Made by a program: the position numbers and the translations under genes. From positions 102,568 to 166,567 of the forward strand of contig NZ_JACIGK010000007.1 of assembly GCF_014197915.1 (NCBI RefSeq): a stretch of DNA of 64,000 nucleotides, written 5' to 3'. The stretch comes from Roseospira visakhapatnamensis. Lineage in GTDB: Bacteria > Pseudomonadota > Alphaproteobacteria > Rhodospirillales > Rhodospirillaceae. The stretch's first letter is position 1. Each line of letters begins with the position of its first letter. Below, one piece after another: positions 42,960-52,707 of this stretch. Below the pieces are notes generated by a model. It made no database searches. It was not told the origin of the DNA and was given only the letters and a program-made list of their open reading frames with translations.

Positions 42960-43702
42960 TCCCGGGCGGCGACGCGGGCGACTCGCCACGGACGGAAGGG
43001 CACGCGACACGGCAGGGCGGACGGTCGCGGCGGGCGCTGCTGCGCGCGGCGATGCTCGGACTGCTCGCGCTGCCCGCCCCGGACGCGAGGGCGGCGGTGC
43101 CGCCGCCACCGACACGGCGCCCCCCGGCGCCAGCGCGCCTGGGCGGCCCGCCGGGTGGAGCCCCGGTTGGAGCCCCGGCCGCCGATCCCTTCGGCGACGG
43201 GCCGGTGAAGCTGTTCGAGCCCGAGACCTGGGGCTACCACCTGTCATTCCCCGGCACCTGGATCGCCCGAACACCCAAGCCCTACACGGTGGTGCTGTCG
43301 GGACCGGAGGGTAGCGACGCCTTTTTCGCGACCGTCACCCTTCAGAACCGCCGCGCCCCCGACGACCTGACGCCGGAGCAGGCCGCCGAACGCGTGCTGG
43401 CCGCCCATCGCGAGGACCTGCGCGCCCGCTACCCCAGCCTGCGGGTGATCCGCGAGACCATCTTCCGTCCGCCGCCGGGCGCCGCCGACGGCGGACGCGA
43501 CGACCTGCCCCGGGGCCGGCAACTGGTGGTGGACTGGGTCTCCGGCGAGGGCGCCTCGATGCGGCACTGGGCGGTGGCCCGCCCGCGCCCGCGCGCCGCC
43601 GTGGTGCACCTGTGGGCCTTCACGGCCGAGCGCGGCCTGTTCGACGCCCATCTGCCGACCGCGCGGGCCATCCTGGACCAGTGGTCCCTGCGGCGCGGGT
43701 AG
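42941..43702 (+). CDS. Exported protein of unknown function with PsbP/DcrB-like core
   Basis: A 253-residue protein beginning inside the end of tamB (19-base overlap). Residues 28-51 look like a signal sequence with a twin-arginine-like SRRALLRAAML start and an ALPAPDARA cleavage region, then a proline/alanine-rich linker, then a globular domain from about residue 90. The segment YHLSFPGTWIARTPKPYTVVLSGPEGSDAFFATVTLQN resembles the PsbP/DcrB/Mog1 fold, an impression rather than a firm match. Likely periplasmic. The coupling to tamB suggests an envelope role. An internal start at 43052 (MLGLLALP) is possible. Confidence 0.65.
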   Translation: MATGLLIPGGDAGDSPRTEGHATRQGGRSRRALLRAAMLGLLALPAPDARAAVPPPPTRRPPAPARLGGPPGGAPVGAPAADPFGDGPVKLFEPETWGYHLSFPGTWIARTPKPYTVVLSGPEGSDAFFATVTLQNRRAPDDLTPEQAAERVLAAHREDLRARYPSLRVIRETIFRPPPGAADGGRDDLPRGRQLVVDWVSGEGASMRHWAVARPRPRAAVVHLWAFTAERGLFDAHLPTARAILDQWSLRRG

Positions 43703-43717
43703 GGATGGGGCCGGACG

Positions 43718-43960
43718 TCAGGTGAAGGCGTTGAAGGCGACCAGGGTGAAGGAGTCCTTGACCCCCTTGACGGTCTGCACCTGCTCGGTGACGAAGCGGC
43801 CGACGTCGATCTCGCGCGGCAGGTAGAACTTGGCCAACAGGTCGTACTGGCCGGAGATGCTGTCCACCTCCGAGACCTCCTCCAGGCCGTCCACCAGGGC
43901 GGCGGCCACGTCATACGCCTGGCCCAGATCGCACTTCAGGAACACGAAGATCTTCTGCAT
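43718..43960 (-). CDS. Stand-alone Lrp/AsnC ligand-binding (RAM) domain protein
   Basis: An 80-residue protein that is only the C-terminal sensing domain of Lrp/AsnC regulators, with no helix-turn-helix. VFLKCDLGQAYDVAAALVDGLEEVSEVDSISGQYDLLAKFYL and the later VQTVKGVKDSFTLVAFNAF give the beta-alpha-beta-beta-alpha-beta pattern with the glycine-rich ligand loop GQYD. Such single-domain proteins may bind amino acids and modify full-length Lrp proteins by hetero-oligomerisation, but this is unproven here. The gene converges on the exported-protein gene. Confidence 0.85.
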   Translation of the reverse strand: MQKIFVFLKCDLGQAYDVAAALVDGLEEVSEVDSISGQYDLLAKFYLPREIDVGRFVTEQVQTVKGVKDSFTLVAFNAFT

Positions 43961-44057
43961 CGCCGGGGGCCTCGTCAGTAAGGGAAACGCGGGACCGGCG
44001 AACCTTGGGCGGGCACCGGCGCCCCGTCAAGCCCCCAGCACCCCGCCCGGACCGGGC

Positions 44058-45170
44058 TCAGCCGTCCGTGTCCCGGCGCGCCGCCGCGACCGCGCCGCAC
44101 TGGGCGCGATGGCGCAACAGGTGATCGGCCAGGACACAGGCCAGCATGGCCTCGCCCACCGGCACGGCGCGGATGCCCACGCAGGGATCGTGACGGCCCC
44201 TGGTGACGATCTCGGTGGCCGTGCCCTGGCGGGTCACGGTCCGTCGCGGCGTCAGGATGGAACTGGTCGGCTTGACGGCGAAGCGGGCCACGATGGTCTG
44301 ACCGCTCGACAGGCCGCCCAGGATGCCGCCCGCGTGGTTGGACAGGAAGGCCGGGCGGCCGTCCGGCCCCGGGACCATCTCGTCGGCGTTGTCCTCGCCG
44401 GACAGCGCGGCGGCGCCGAACCCGGCGCCGATCTCCACCCCCTTGACGGCGTTGATGCTCATCAGGGCCGAGGCGATGTCCTGGTCCAGCTTGCCGTAGA
44501 GCGGCGCGCCCAGCCCGGGGGGCACGCCCTCGGCCTCCACCTGGACCACCGCGCCGATGGACGAGCCGGCCTTGCGCACCCGGTCCATCAGCGCCCCCCA
44601 GCGCTCGGCCGTGGCGGCGTCGGGGCAGAACAGCGGGTTGGCGTCCACCTGGTCCCAGTCCCAGGCATCGCGCGGCAGGTCCAGCGCATCCTCGCCAATC
44701 CGCACCAGCGCGCCCCGCACGGTAATCCCCGCGCCCAGCACCCGGCGGGCGATGGCCCCGGCGGCCACCCGCGTGGCGGTCTCGCGCGCCGACGAGCGAC
44801 CGCCCCCGCGATAGTCGCGCAGGCCATACTTGGCGTCGTAGGTGTAGTCGGCGTGGCCGGGGCGGTAGGTCTCGGCGATGTCGCCGTAATCCTTGCTGCG
44901 CTGGTCGGTGTTCTCGATCAGCACGGCGATGGGCGTGCCGGTGGTGCGGCCCTCGAACACCCCCGACAGCAGGCGCGCCCGGTCGGGCTCCCGGCGCTGG
45001 GTGGTGTGGCGCGACTGGCCGGGACGGCGCCGGTCCAGGTCGCGCTGCAGGTCGGCCTCGGTCAGGGTCAGGCCGGGCGGCGTGCCGTCCACCACGCAGC
45101 CGATGGCCGGTCCGTGGCTTTCGCCAAAGGTCGTGACCCGGAACAGGTGACCGAATGTATTGTGAGACAT
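44058..45170 (-). CDS. aroC: Chorismate synthase
   Basis: FMN-dependent enzyme making chorismate from EPSP at the end of the shikimate pathway. It has 370 residues. Signatures are [18 protein letters not shown] (about 17-34), the [18 protein letters not shown] loop and [26 protein letters not shown]. The start follows the fabI stop by 4 bases, so the two are one operon. The C-terminal 20 residues (AAARRDTDG end) are unconserved. Confidence 0.96.
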   Translation of the reverse strand: MSHNTFGHLFRVTTFGESHGPAIGCVVDGTPPGLTLTEADLQRDLDRRRPGQSRHTTQRREPDRARLLSGVFEGRTTGTPIAVLIENTDQRSKDYGDIAETYRPGHADYTYDAKYGLRDYRGGGRSSARETATRVAAGAIARRVLGAGITVRGALVRIGEDALDLPRDAWDWDQVDANPLFCPDAATAERWGALMDRVRKAGSSIGAVVQVEAEGVPPGLGAPLYGKLDQDIASALMSINAVKGVEIGAGFGAAALSGEDNADEMVPGPDGRPAFLSNHAGGILGGLSSGQTIVARFAVKPTSSILTPRRTVTRQGTATEIVTRGRHDPCVGIRAVPVGEAMLACVLADHLLRHRAQCGAVAAARRDTDG

Positions 45171-45174
45171 GGCG

Positions 45175-46026
45175 TCAGCTGTTCACGGCGGCCCGGTTCT
45201 TGAAGCCGCCCAGGAGATCGATGATCTCCGGCGCGGAGTCCGGCGCCACCATGCCCACGGTGTGGTAGCCGCTGTCGACGTGGTGGACCTCGCCGGTCAC
45301 GCCCGCCCCCAGATCCGACAGCAGATAGACCGCCGACCCGCCCACCTGATCGATGGTGATGTTGCGGCGCATCGGCGCGTTGTACTCGTTCCACTTGAGG
45401 ATGAAGCGAAAATCGCCGATGCCCGAGGCCGCCAGGGTGCGGATCGGCCCGGCGGAAATGGCGTTGACCCGAATGCCGCGCGGTCCCAGGTCGTTGGCGA
45501 TGTAGCGGACGCTGGCCTCCAGCGCCGCCTTGGCCACGCCCATCACGTTGTAGTGCGGCATGACCTGTTCGGCGCCGTAGTAGGTCAGGGTCAACAGGCT
45601 GCCGCCCTCGCTCATCAGCCGGTCGGCCCGGCGGCAGACGTCGGTGAACGAGTAGCACGAGATGCGCATGGTCTGGTCGAAGTTCTCGGCGGAGGTATCG
45701 ACGTAGCGCCCCTTGAGTTCCTCCTTGTCGGAATAGGCGATGGCATGGACGACGAAGTCCAGCCCGCCCCATCGGTCGGCCAGGGTCTCGAAGGCCCGGT
45801 CCAAGGAGGCGGGGTCGGTGACATCGCAATCCAGCAGGCAGGTGGCCCCCAGTTTGTCGGCCAGCGGCCGCACCCGCTTCAGCAGGGGCTCGCCTTGATA
45901 GGTGAGGGCCAGTTCGGCGCCATGGTCGGCGCAAGCCCGGGCAATACCCCAGGCGATCGAACGGTCGTTGGCAACGCCCATGACCAGGCCGCGCTTGCCG
46001 GCCAAGATGGGAGTGGAAGCCGTCAT
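45175..46026 (-). CDS. fabI: Enoyl-[acyl-carrier-protein] reductase (NADH) FabI
   Basis: Final reductase of the fatty-acid elongation cycle, an SDR. It has 283 residues from ATG 46026 ([17 protein letters not shown]). The [13 protein letters not shown] cofactor loop and the FabI-type active site Y159-x6-K166 in [18 protein letters not shown] are present, and the product-loop [13 protein letters not shown] follows. The frame is open 87 codons upstream without similarity. It is followed by aroC. A candidate promoter is at 46251-46224. Confidence 0.95.
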   Translation of the reverse strand: MTASTPILAGKRGLVMGVANDRSIAWGIARACADHGAELALTYQGEPLLKRVRPLADKLGATCLLDCDVTDPASLDRAFETLADRWGGLDFVVHAIAYSDKEELKGRYVDTSAENFDQTMRISCYSFTDVCRRADRLMSEGGSLLTLTYYGAEQVMPHYNVMGVAKAALEASVRYIANDLGPRGIRVNAISAGPIRTLAASGIGDFRFILKWNEYNAPMRRNITIDQVGGSAVYLLSDLGAGVTGEVHHVDSGYHTVGMVAPDSAPEIIDLLGGFKNRAAVNS

Positions 46027-46353
46027 GCTGTTCCTCTTCGTTCTTGTGCTGATCCGGCGGAGCCGCCGGGGGGCGGGGACGGATGGGCGGCGCGCCGGAC
46101 CCCACGCCGAGACCCGCGCCGACTCCGGGCCTCGGGACGCCATCCTCCGGCCTCGCGACGGACGGTCACGGGGCCCGAAACCGAAGGAACGGCACGAAAT
46201 TTGCGCCAGCGTGCCGGGCCGACACAGTATCACCAATGCCGGGGGCGTCAAAGTTCCATGCGGCGCGCCGCAACCCACAATGGACACGCCCCCACGCGCC
46301 CGGGTCGGATACGATGGCCGGTTGCGCCGTGACGCGCCGCCCGGGACCGACGG
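46027..46353. other. Intergenic region upstream of fabI
   Basis: Between the fabI start and the metZ stop, both on the minus strand; 327 bases. It contains the candidate promoter at 46224-46251 and otherwise GC-rich sequence without a supported gene. No clear terminator for metZ was seen. Confidence 0.4.
46224..46251 (-). promoter_or_regulatory. Candidate sigma-70 promoter for fabI-aroC
   Basis: On the minus strand TTGACG (46251-46246), 16 bases, then TACTGT (46229-46224). The -35 is strong, the -10 moderate. This would give a leader of about 190 bases before fabI. Confidence 0.4.
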
Positions 46354-47595
46354 TCAGCGCGCCCGGTCCAGCGCGCCCATGACGTCGGCCACCAGGTCAC
46401 GCGGATCCTCCAGCCCCACCGAAATCCGCACCAGGCCGGGCGTGATCCCCTGGGCGCGGCGATCCTCCTCGCTCAGGCGCTGGTGGGTGGTGGTGGCCGG
46501 ATGGCACGCCAGCGACTTGGCATCGCCGAGGTTGTTGGAGATGTCGATCAACCGCAGGCTGTCCAGGAGCCGGAAGGCGGCCGTCTGCCCCCCCGCCAGA
46601 TCCAGCGCCAGCATGGCGCCGCCGCAGCCGTCCATCTGGGCCATGGCCAGCGCGTGGCCGGGATGCTCCGGCAGCCCCGGGTAGCGCACCGCCGCGACCG
46701 CCGCGTGCCCGGCCGCCGCCTCGGCCAGGGCCAGCGCCGAGGCGCCCTGTGCCCGGACGCGCAGGTCGAGCGTTTCCAGCCCCTTCACCATCACCCAGGC
46801 GTTGAAGGGGCTCAGCGCCGGGCCGGTGTGGCGCAGGAACGGCTGCAGGATGTCGGTGTCGAACGCCTCGTCGTTGCACAGCACCAGCCCGCCCAGGCAG
46901 CGGCCCTGCCCGTCCAGGTACTTGGTCGCCGAGTGGACGACGACGTCGGCGCCCAGGGCCAGCGGCCGTTGCAGGACCGGGGTGGCGAAGGCGTTGTCCA
47001 CCACCACCCGGGCGCCGGCGGCGTGGGCCAGGTCGGCCACGGCGGCGATGTCGATGATCTCCAGCCCGGGGTTGGAGGGGGTTTCCAGGAACACGCAGGT
47101 GGCCGGGGTCGCCAGCGCCGTCCGCCAGGCCGCCAGGTCGGCCCCGGGCACGAACGCCACGGTCACGCCGAAGCGCGGCAACAGCTCGCTCAGGACGTAG
47201 TGGCAGGACACGAAAAGGTCGCGCGAGGCGACCACCCGGTCGCCGGTCGACACCTGGCTTAAGAGCGCGGCGGTCACCGCCGCCATGCCGCTGGCGGTGG
47301 CGCGGGCGAAACGGGCGCCCTCCAGCAGCGCCAGCCGCCGCTCGAACTGGGCGTTGGTCGGATTCCGGAAGCGGGAATACACATAGCGGTCGTCGGTCCC
47401 GTCGAAGGCCCGCCGCGCCGCGTCGGCGTCCGGATAGACGAACCCCGATGTCAGGTAGAGGGCCTCGCTGGTTTCCATGTGCGGCCCCCGCTCCAGCCCG
47501 CCGCGCACCATGCGGGTGCGCGGGTGCCAGTCGGCGGGGGCACACTCCGGCGGGGCGCCGTCCGGTCGGCCGGCGGGTGGAACGGACGGGGGCAT
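46354..47595 (-). CDS. metZ: O-succinylhomoserine sulfhydrylase
   Basis: PLP enzyme of the Cys/Met metabolism family that makes homocysteine directly from O-succinylhomoserine and sulfide, the usual alphaproteobacterial route. It has 413 residues. The lysine binding PLP is K225 in HSATKYLDGQGRCLGG. YVYSRFRNPTNAQFERRLALLEG near residue 71 and the ETPSNPGLEI strand are the family hallmarks. The N-terminus to about residue 24 is unconserved, so a slightly later start is possible. The short leader holds small direct repeats (GATGAAGACA twice, ACAGCGGGAGG twice) but no SAM-II riboswitch I could recognise. Other members of the family (MetB, MetY) are less likely. Confidence 0.9.
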   Translation of the reverse strand: MPPSVPPAGRPDGAPPECAPADWHPRTRMVRGGLERGPHMETSEALYLTSGFVYPDADAARRAFDGTDDRYVYSRFRNPTNAQFERRLALLEGARFARATASGMAAVTAALLSQVSTGDRVVASRDLFVSCHYVLSELLPRFGVTVAFVPGADLAAWRTALATPATCVFLETPSNPGLEIIDIAAVADLAHAAGARVVVDNAFATPVLQRPLALGADVVVHSATKYLDGQGRCLGGLVLCNDEAFDTDILQPFLRHTGPALSPFNAWVMVKGLETLDLRVRAQGASALALAEAAAGHAAVAAVRYPGLPEHPGHALAMAQMDGCGGAMLALDLAGGQTAAFRLLDSLRLIDISNNLGDAKSLACHPATTTHQRLSEEDRRAQGITPGLVRISVGLEDPRDLVADVMGALDRAR

Positions 47596-47694
47596 GCGGG
47601 CACTCCGGGGGCGACGACTGATGAAGACAAGTGATGAAGACAGCGGGAGGAGAACAGCGGGAGGGGACGGAGACGAGGGGTACGCGGCGGCGGA

Positions 47695-49194
47695 TCAACT
47701 GGCCTTGGTGTTCATGAACTTCTTGATGTGATTGTCAAGAAGATCGGAATTGGCGACGATCTGCGCCAGCTCTTCCTCGCCCTTAATCGATCCGCGTTCC
47801 TTCAGGGAAATGTGGTCCAGCATCATCATGCGCAGGGCCTTCGCGCAGTCCTGGGTGGGCACGATGTTCTCGAAGAACTTGCGCCCGAACCCGGGCTTGC
47901 CCCACAGCCCTTCCAGAATGAAGAACACCTCGGCGATCGTCGGGCGCAGGTTTTTCGGAATGCGCGCCTGATCCTCCGGCGCCATCAGGAACAGCGCGGC
48001 GACCGACTCGCGGTTGAGGTAATCCATATAGCGTTGACAGAACATCATCATCTGGTCGATGCGGGCCTGCCGGGGCGCGACATCGAGTTCACGGGTCTCG
48101 CGGATGGCACGGCCGAAGACTTCAAGCAACGCGGCCGGGAACTCCATCAAGTGGTCGAACTCGTTGCCCAGGATGGCCCTGAGCGCGCGAATGTCGGTGG
48201 TATACACCGGCTCGGTCAGCGGCTGCAGGCCGCGCCGTTCGCGATCCTCGTTGACCTTCTCGGTGATGTCGTGGCGATCCCAGCCGGCCAGGGCGTGCAG
48301 GGCGTCCGGGGACTGCACCAGCAGCAAGGACTTGCCGAGATCGTGGACCTGCTCGGGGATGGTGAAGGCCGTGGCGATGGCTTCCAGAAAGGACGGGTCC
48401 ATCTCCAGCAGACTCGGGAAGTCCTTGGCCAGCGACTCCCGAAGGGCGCGCAGCACGCGCGGCCGCATGCGCACCAGCGGGTCCAGGACGCTGTCGTCCA
48501 CCTCGATCAGCGCGCGCCGCACGTTGCCGTCGAATCCGCGCACCACCTCGTTGACCACGGCGGGCTTCATGCCCCCGATCCGCCGCAGGCGCGGCAGAAT
48601 GGTCAGGTCGGTGAGCTCCGGGGCGACGCGTTCATAGACCTTGGGAACCTGGCGCAGGATGATGCGCGCGGCCCGGTCGACGAAGTAGCTCTTGACCTGA
48701 TCGATGGACTGCCCGCAGGCGGGCACGATGACCTTGCCACGGCCGGGCGGAATCAGCTTGCCGTTGCTGGCGCGCAAGGCGATGGCGCCCGAACGCCAGG
48801 CGACATCGAACATCTCCAGGCCCCGTTCGATGGCCCGGTCGTCGTTGACCGCGCCGCGGAACGGCAAGGCGTTCAGCAGGGGTGTGCGGGGTTCTGCTCG
48901 CGGGGCCGCGCCGTCGGCACCGTCGTCCGCCCCGTTCGCCTCGGTGCCCTCATCGGCACCCGCGCTGGCCCCCTCGCCCTTCAGGATCTCCATCTCGACC
49001 CGGCACAGGGCCGGATAAAGGGACTCCACCGCCCGCACCATGCGCTGGCCGCGATTGCGTTCCGAGCGCGAATCCCAGCGCCGCGCCATCCCGCGCAGCA
49101 GACCGGGCATCGACGAGACCCAGCCGGCGTCGCCGTGGCCCTGTTCGATGGTGATTCGGTCGGCATCCTCGCCCATCATGGAACCTCGTGCCAT
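47695..49194 (-). CDS. Protein of unknown function, 499 residues
   Basis: I do not recognise the family. The protein has a short N-terminal helical part (about 1-72), an acidic low-complexity linker rich in Gly, Ala, Asp and Glu at about 73-102, and a large mostly helical body to 499. It has no signal peptide and no clear transmembrane segment, so it is probably cytoplasmic. GC-frame use matches its neighbours and the length and composition are those of a real gene. An alternative start is ATG 49179 (MMGEDADRI), which has GAGG 4 bases upstream. It stands alone, divergent from the liu operon. Confidence 0.8.
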   Translation of the reverse strand: MARGSMMGEDADRITIEQGHGDAGWVSSMPGLLRGMARRWDSRSERNRGQRMVRAVESLYPALCRVEMEILKGEGASAGADEGTEANGADDGADGAAPRAEPRTPLLNALPFRGAVNDDRAIERGLEMFDVAWRSGAIALRASNGKLIPPGRGKVIVPACGQSIDQVKSYFVDRAARIILRQVPKVYERVAPELTDLTILPRLRRIGGMKPAVVNEVVRGFDGNVRRALIEVDDSVLDPLVRMRPRVLRALRESLAKDFPSLLEMDPSFLEAIATAFTIPEQVHDLGKSLLLVQSPDALHALAGWDRHDITEKVNEDRERRGLQPLTEPVYTTDIRALRAILGNEFDHLMEFPAALLEVFGRAIRETRELDVAPRQARIDQMMMFCQRYMDYLNRESVAALFLMAPEDQARIPKNLRPTIAEVFFILEGLWGKPGFGRKFFENIVPTQDCAKALRMMMLDHISLKERGSIKGEEELAQIVANSDLLDNHIKKFMNTKAS

Positions 49195-49421
49195 GCTGGT
49201 CGTACTCCGAGTCGTCGCGGGAGAGTCATGTTACTCCGTCTATTCTCCACTAACAATATGTATTTCAATAGGTTCAGTGATCCTCTTGAGGGGCTGCTTT
49301 GACTGCCCCACGCACACACGGCCCCGGGTCCGTGTTTCCAGGGAGATCCGTGGCACCTGTAAGGATCTCCAGCGTCCTCGCTGACCTGAGTTCGCCGCCG
49401 TGCACACGCACACCGACCCCA

Positions 49422-49450
49422 TTGACGTTTACGTTAACGTCATGTACGGT
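49422..49450 (+). promoter_or_regulatory. liu operon promoter with MerR-type operator
   Basis: TTGACG (49422-49427), 17 bases, TACGGT (49445-49450). The spacer is filled by the dyad TGACGT-N8-ACGTCA at 49423-49442, in which even the N8 is nearly symmetric (TTACGTTA). An operator lying between -35 and -10 is the classical MerR arrangement. The transcript would have about 70 leader bases before the isovaleryl-CoA dehydrogenase GTG. Similar dyads precede fadD and the SCP2 gene. Confidence 0.7.
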
Positions 49451-49526
49451 GCCGAATAGAAAAACAAATCGGGCATCGATGGGGCCCGCCAACGAACACG
49501 CGACGACAGGGACGAGGAGACAGTCC

Positions 49527-50693
49527 GTGAGCACCTTCCCCTTCCTGAACTTCGACCTGGGCGAGACCGCCGACATGATGCGCGAGTCGGTGGCCGCCTT
49601 CGCCGCCGACGAGATCGCCCCCCGGGCCGCCGACATCGACCGCGACAATCTGTTCCCCGACGACCTGTGGTGCAAGCTGGGCGACCTGGGCGTCCTCGGC
49701 CTGACCGTCGAGGAGGAGTACGGCGGCGCCGGCATGGGCTACCTGGAGCACATCGTCGCCATGGAGGAGATCAGCCGCGCGTCGGCCTCCGTCGGTCTGT
49801 CCTACGGGGCCCACTCCAATCTGTGTGTGAATCAGATCCGCCGCAATGGCAATGAGGACCAGAAGCGTCGCTACCTGCCCAAGCTGATCTCCGGCACGCA
49901 CGTGGGCGCCCTGGCCATGAGCGAGCCGGGCGCGGGCTCCGACGTGGTGAGCATGCGCACGCGCGCGGAGAAGAAGGGCGATCGCTACATCCTCAACGGC
50001 AACAAGATGTGGATCACCAACGGCCCCAGCGCCGACGTGCTGGTGGTCTACGCCAAGACGACGCCGGACGCCGGGCCGCGCGGCATCACCGCCTTCCTGA
50101 TCGAGAAGGGCTTCAAGGGCTTTTCCACGGCCCAGAAGCTGGACAAGCTGGGTATGCGCGGCTCCGACACCTGCGAATTGGTGTTCGAGGACTGCGAGGT
50201 CCCCGAGGAGAACGTGCTCGGTACCGTCGACGGCGGCGTGCGCGTGCTCATGAGCGGCCTGGACTACGAGCGCGCGGTGCTGGCCGGCGGCTCGCTGGGC
50301 ATCATGGACGCCTGCCTGGACGTGGTCCTGCCCTATGTGCACGAACGCAAGCAGTTCGGCCAGGCCATCGGCGAGTTCCAGCTCATGCAGGCCAAGGTCG
50401 CCGACATGTACACCACCATGAACGCCGCCAAGGGCTATGTGTACGCCGTCGGCAAGGCCTGTGATCGGGGCGAGAGCAACCGCAAGGAGGCCGCCGGGGC
50501 CATCCTGTTCGCCTCCGAGAAAGCCACCTGGATGGCCCTGGAGGCGATCCAGGCCCTGGGCGCCAACGGCTACATCAACGAGTACCCCACCGGCCGCCTG
50601 CTGCGCGACGCCAAGCTCTACGAGATCGGCGCCGGCACCAACGAGGTTCGGCGCATGCTGATCGGCCGCGAACTGTTCGCCGAAACGGCATGA
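49527..50693 (+). CDS. ivd: Isovaleryl-CoA dehydrogenase
   Basis: FAD enzyme of leucine breakdown, oxidising isovaleryl-CoA to 3-methylcrotonyl-CoA. It has 388 residues from GTG 49527 with GAGGAG upstream. The catalytic glutamate is at the position specific to isovaleryl-CoA dehydrogenases, E248 in [12 protein letters not shown], and the usual C-terminal glutamate site reads [18 protein letters not shown], with glycine after the isoleucine as in known IVDs. First gene of the liu operon, overlapping the next start by ATGA. Confidence 0.95.
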   Translation: MSTFPFLNFDLGETADMMRESVAAFAADEIAPRAADIDRDNLFPDDLWCKLGDLGVLGLTVEEEYGGAGMGYLEHIVAMEEISRASASVGLSYGAHSNLCVNQIRRNGNEDQKRRYLPKLISGTHVGALAMSEPGAGSDVVSMRTRAEKKGDRYILNGNKMWITNGPSADVLVVYAKTTPDAGPRGITAFLIEKGFKGFSTAQKLDKLGMRGSDTCELVFEDCEVPEENVLGTVDGGVRVLMSGLDYERAVLAGGSLGIMDACLDVVLPYVHERKQFGQAIGEFQLMQAKVADMYTTMNAAKGYVYAVGKACDRGESNRKEAAGAILFASEKATWMALEAIQALGANGYINEYPTGRLLRDAKLYEIGAGTNEVRRMLIGRELFAETA

Positions 50694-51493
50694 GGACCGG
50701 CATGATCGGGGCGTTGACCGGCCACCTGGAGACCCAAGGCGCCCGCCTGCTGTTCGCCTGTCAGGTCGGCGAGGCGGTGGAGGGCACCGTGCCCGCCCAC
50801 CTGGCGGCCGCTCCACCCGGTGTGCGGTTCCTCTATGTCCGTCCGGCCGACTGGTACCTGACCATCGCCGAGCGGCCCGATGCGTTGGACGGGCCGGGCG
50901 CGGACTCCTGGGGCTGGGATCTGCGCAAGGCGTGCCGGCTGCTGCTGCGGTCCAACCCGCTGCTGTGGTCCTGGCTGGCCAGCCCGTCGGTGCTGGCCGA
51001 CCCGGAGGGTCTGGGGGCGGCGCTTCGGACGCTGGCCGGGGAGGGCACCTCCCGCCGCACCCTGGGGCATGCCCTGTGGGACGAGGCGCGCAAGGCGCTC
51101 ACCGCCTACCTGGAGCGGGGCGAATCCCCCACCGCCGTGAAGTCGGTGAAGGCCGCCCGCGCCCTGCTGGCGCTGCGCTGGCTGGACACCGGCACCTTGC
51201 CCCCGGTGGCGCTGGAGGACCTGATGGATGGCCTGGGAGACGCCCTGGACCCGGCCGTGCGCGCCGATGTCGATGCTATCCTGAGCGGCACGGCCAGAAC
51301 GCACCCGGCCCTGTACCGCTGGATCAACGCCGAACTGGACAGCGCCGCCGAGCGGTGCGCCGCCCTGCCCGAGGGCGCGCCCGATCCGGCGGCGGCGGAT
51401 GCCCTTTACCGGCGCGTCGTGCTGCGAAACAATAATGGTGCCGTGCCCGCGCCCGCCCCAATGGCCCTGACCGAAGGAGAGCCGACGCCATGA
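50690..51493 (+). CDS. RlaP-like nucleotidyltransferase-fold protein lacking the catalytic motif
   Basis: A 267-residue protein resembling the predicted nucleotidyltransferase family related to RlaP (PF10127/COG3541). The conserved flank [13 protein letters not shown] (45-57) and the [27 protein letters not shown] block (about 74-100) are clear. In the family, the segment before it has a GS...W/G and an Asp-x-Asp metal-binding motif (about GSRAWGFASPDSDYD). Here residues 27-44 read [18 protein letters not shown], without the Ser or the aspartates, so catalysis by the usual mechanism looks impossible. The gene is locked into the liu operon by ATGA overlaps at both ends. Function unknown. Confidence 0.75.
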   Translation: MRTGMIGALTGHLETQGARLLFACQVGEAVEGTVPAHLAAAPPGVRFLYVRPADWYLTIAERPDALDGPGADSWGWDLRKACRLLLRSNPLLWSWLASPSVLADPEGLGAALRTLAGEGTSRRTLGHALWDEARKALTAYLERGESPTAVKSVKAARALLALRWLDTGTLPPVALEDLMDGLGDALDPAVRADVDAILSGTARTHPALYRWINAELDSAAERCAALPEGAPDPAAADALYRRVVLRNNNGAVPAPAPMALTEGEPTP

Positions 51494-52695
51494 CGTCCGA
51501 GTCCCCCCTCTCCGATCCCGTCGTCATCGTCGGCGCCGCGCGCACGCCCATGGGGGGCTTCCAGGGCGAGTTGGCCGGCCTGGCCGCGCCGGCCCTGGGC
51601 GCCCACGCGATCCAGGCGGCCATGGCCCGGGCGAGCGTCGATCCCGACGCCGTGGACGGCGTGCACATGGGCTGCGTGCTGCCGGCCGGGCTGGGTCAGG
51701 CGCCGGCCCGTCAGGCGGCGCACGGCGCCGGCCTGCCGTGGGGCGCCGGCTGCACCACCGTCAACAAGATGTGCGGTTCGGCCATGAAGGCGGCCATGAT
51801 CGCCCACGACGAACTGGCCACCGGCTCCGCCGACGTGCTGGTCGCCGGCGGCATGGAGAGCATGACCAACGCCCCCTACCTGCTGGACAAGGCGCGCGGC
51901 GGCTATCGCATGGGCCACGGCGCGGTGCGCGACCACATGTTCCTGGACGGGCTGGAGGATGCCTACGACCCCGGCCGCCTGATGGGCACCTTCGCCGAGG
52001 ACTGCGCCGAGCACTACCAGTTCTCTCGCGAGGCCCAGGACGCCTTCGCCATCGCCTCGCTGGAGCGCGCCCAGGCGGCCACCGCGTCGGGCACGCTGGC
52101 CCGGGAAATCGCGCCTCTCTCCGTCCCCGCCGGCCGCAAGGGCGCGGTGGTCATCGACACCGACCAGAACCCCCGCCTGGCGCGCCTGGACAAGATCCCC
52201 CAACTCAGGCCCGCCTTTCGCGACGGCGGCACGGTCACGGCGGCCAACAGCTCCAGCATCTCCGACGGCGCCGCCGCCCTGGTGCTGACCCGTGCCTCGA
52301 TCGCCGAGGCCCGGGGCTGGACCCCGCTCGCCCGGGTGGTGGGGCACGCGACCCATGCCCGCGAGCCCAACTGGTTCACCACCGCCCCCATCGGCGCCAT
52401 CGAGACCCTGCTGGAGCGGATCGGCTGGTCCAAGGACGACGTGGACCTGTGGGAGGTCAACGAGGCCTTCGCCGTGGTCACCATGGCCGCCATGCGCGAC
52501 CTGTCCATTCCCCACGACGTCATGAACGTGCACGGCGGCGCCTGCGCGCTGGGGCACCCCATCGGCGCCTCTGGTGCGCGCATCGTCGTCACGCTGCTGA
52601 ACGCGCTGCGCCGGCACGGCCAGCGCCGGGGCGTGGCCTGCCTGTGCATCGGTGGCGGCGAGGCGACCGCCATGGCCGTGGAATTGACGAGCTAG
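51490..52695 (+). CDS. Acetyl-CoA C-acetyltransferase (thiolase)
   Basis: A 401-residue biosynthetic-type thiolase. The catalytic residues are C95 in NKMCGSAMK, H356 in GGACALGHPIGASGARI and C386 in CLCIGGGEATA; NEAFAVVTMAAM is also present. It would cleave acetoacetyl-CoA released at the end of leucine breakdown, or act on 2-methylacetoacetyl-CoA. It starts with an ATGA overlap with the RlaP-like gene and is followed by the SDR pair. Confidence 0.92.
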   Translation: MTSESPLSDPVVIVGAARTPMGGFQGELAGLAAPALGAHAIQAAMARASVDPDAVDGVHMGCVLPAGLGQAPARQAAHGAGLPWGAGCTTVNKMCGSAMKAAMIAHDELATGSADVLVAGGMESMTNAPYLLDKARGGYRMGHGAVRDHMFLDGLEDAYDPGRLMGTFAEDCAEHYQFSREAQDAFAIASLERAQAATASGTLAREIAPLSVPAGRKGAVVIDTDQNPRLARLDKIPQLRPAFRDGGTVTAANSSSISDGAAALVLTRASIAEARGWTPLARVVGHATHAREPNWFTTAPIGAIETLLERIGWSKDDVDLWEVNEAFAVVTMAAMRDLSIPHDVMNVHGGACALGHPIGASGARIVVTLLNALRRHGQRRGVACLCIGGGEATAMAVELTS

Positions 52696-52707
52696 GAGGA
52701 CCCCGCC

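Noticed and set aside
47596..47694. SAM-II riboswitch before metZ
   Set aside because: This element often precedes metZ in alphaproteobacteria, but the 99-base gap contains only short direct repeats and GC-rich sequence; the conserved SAM-II core was not found by eye.
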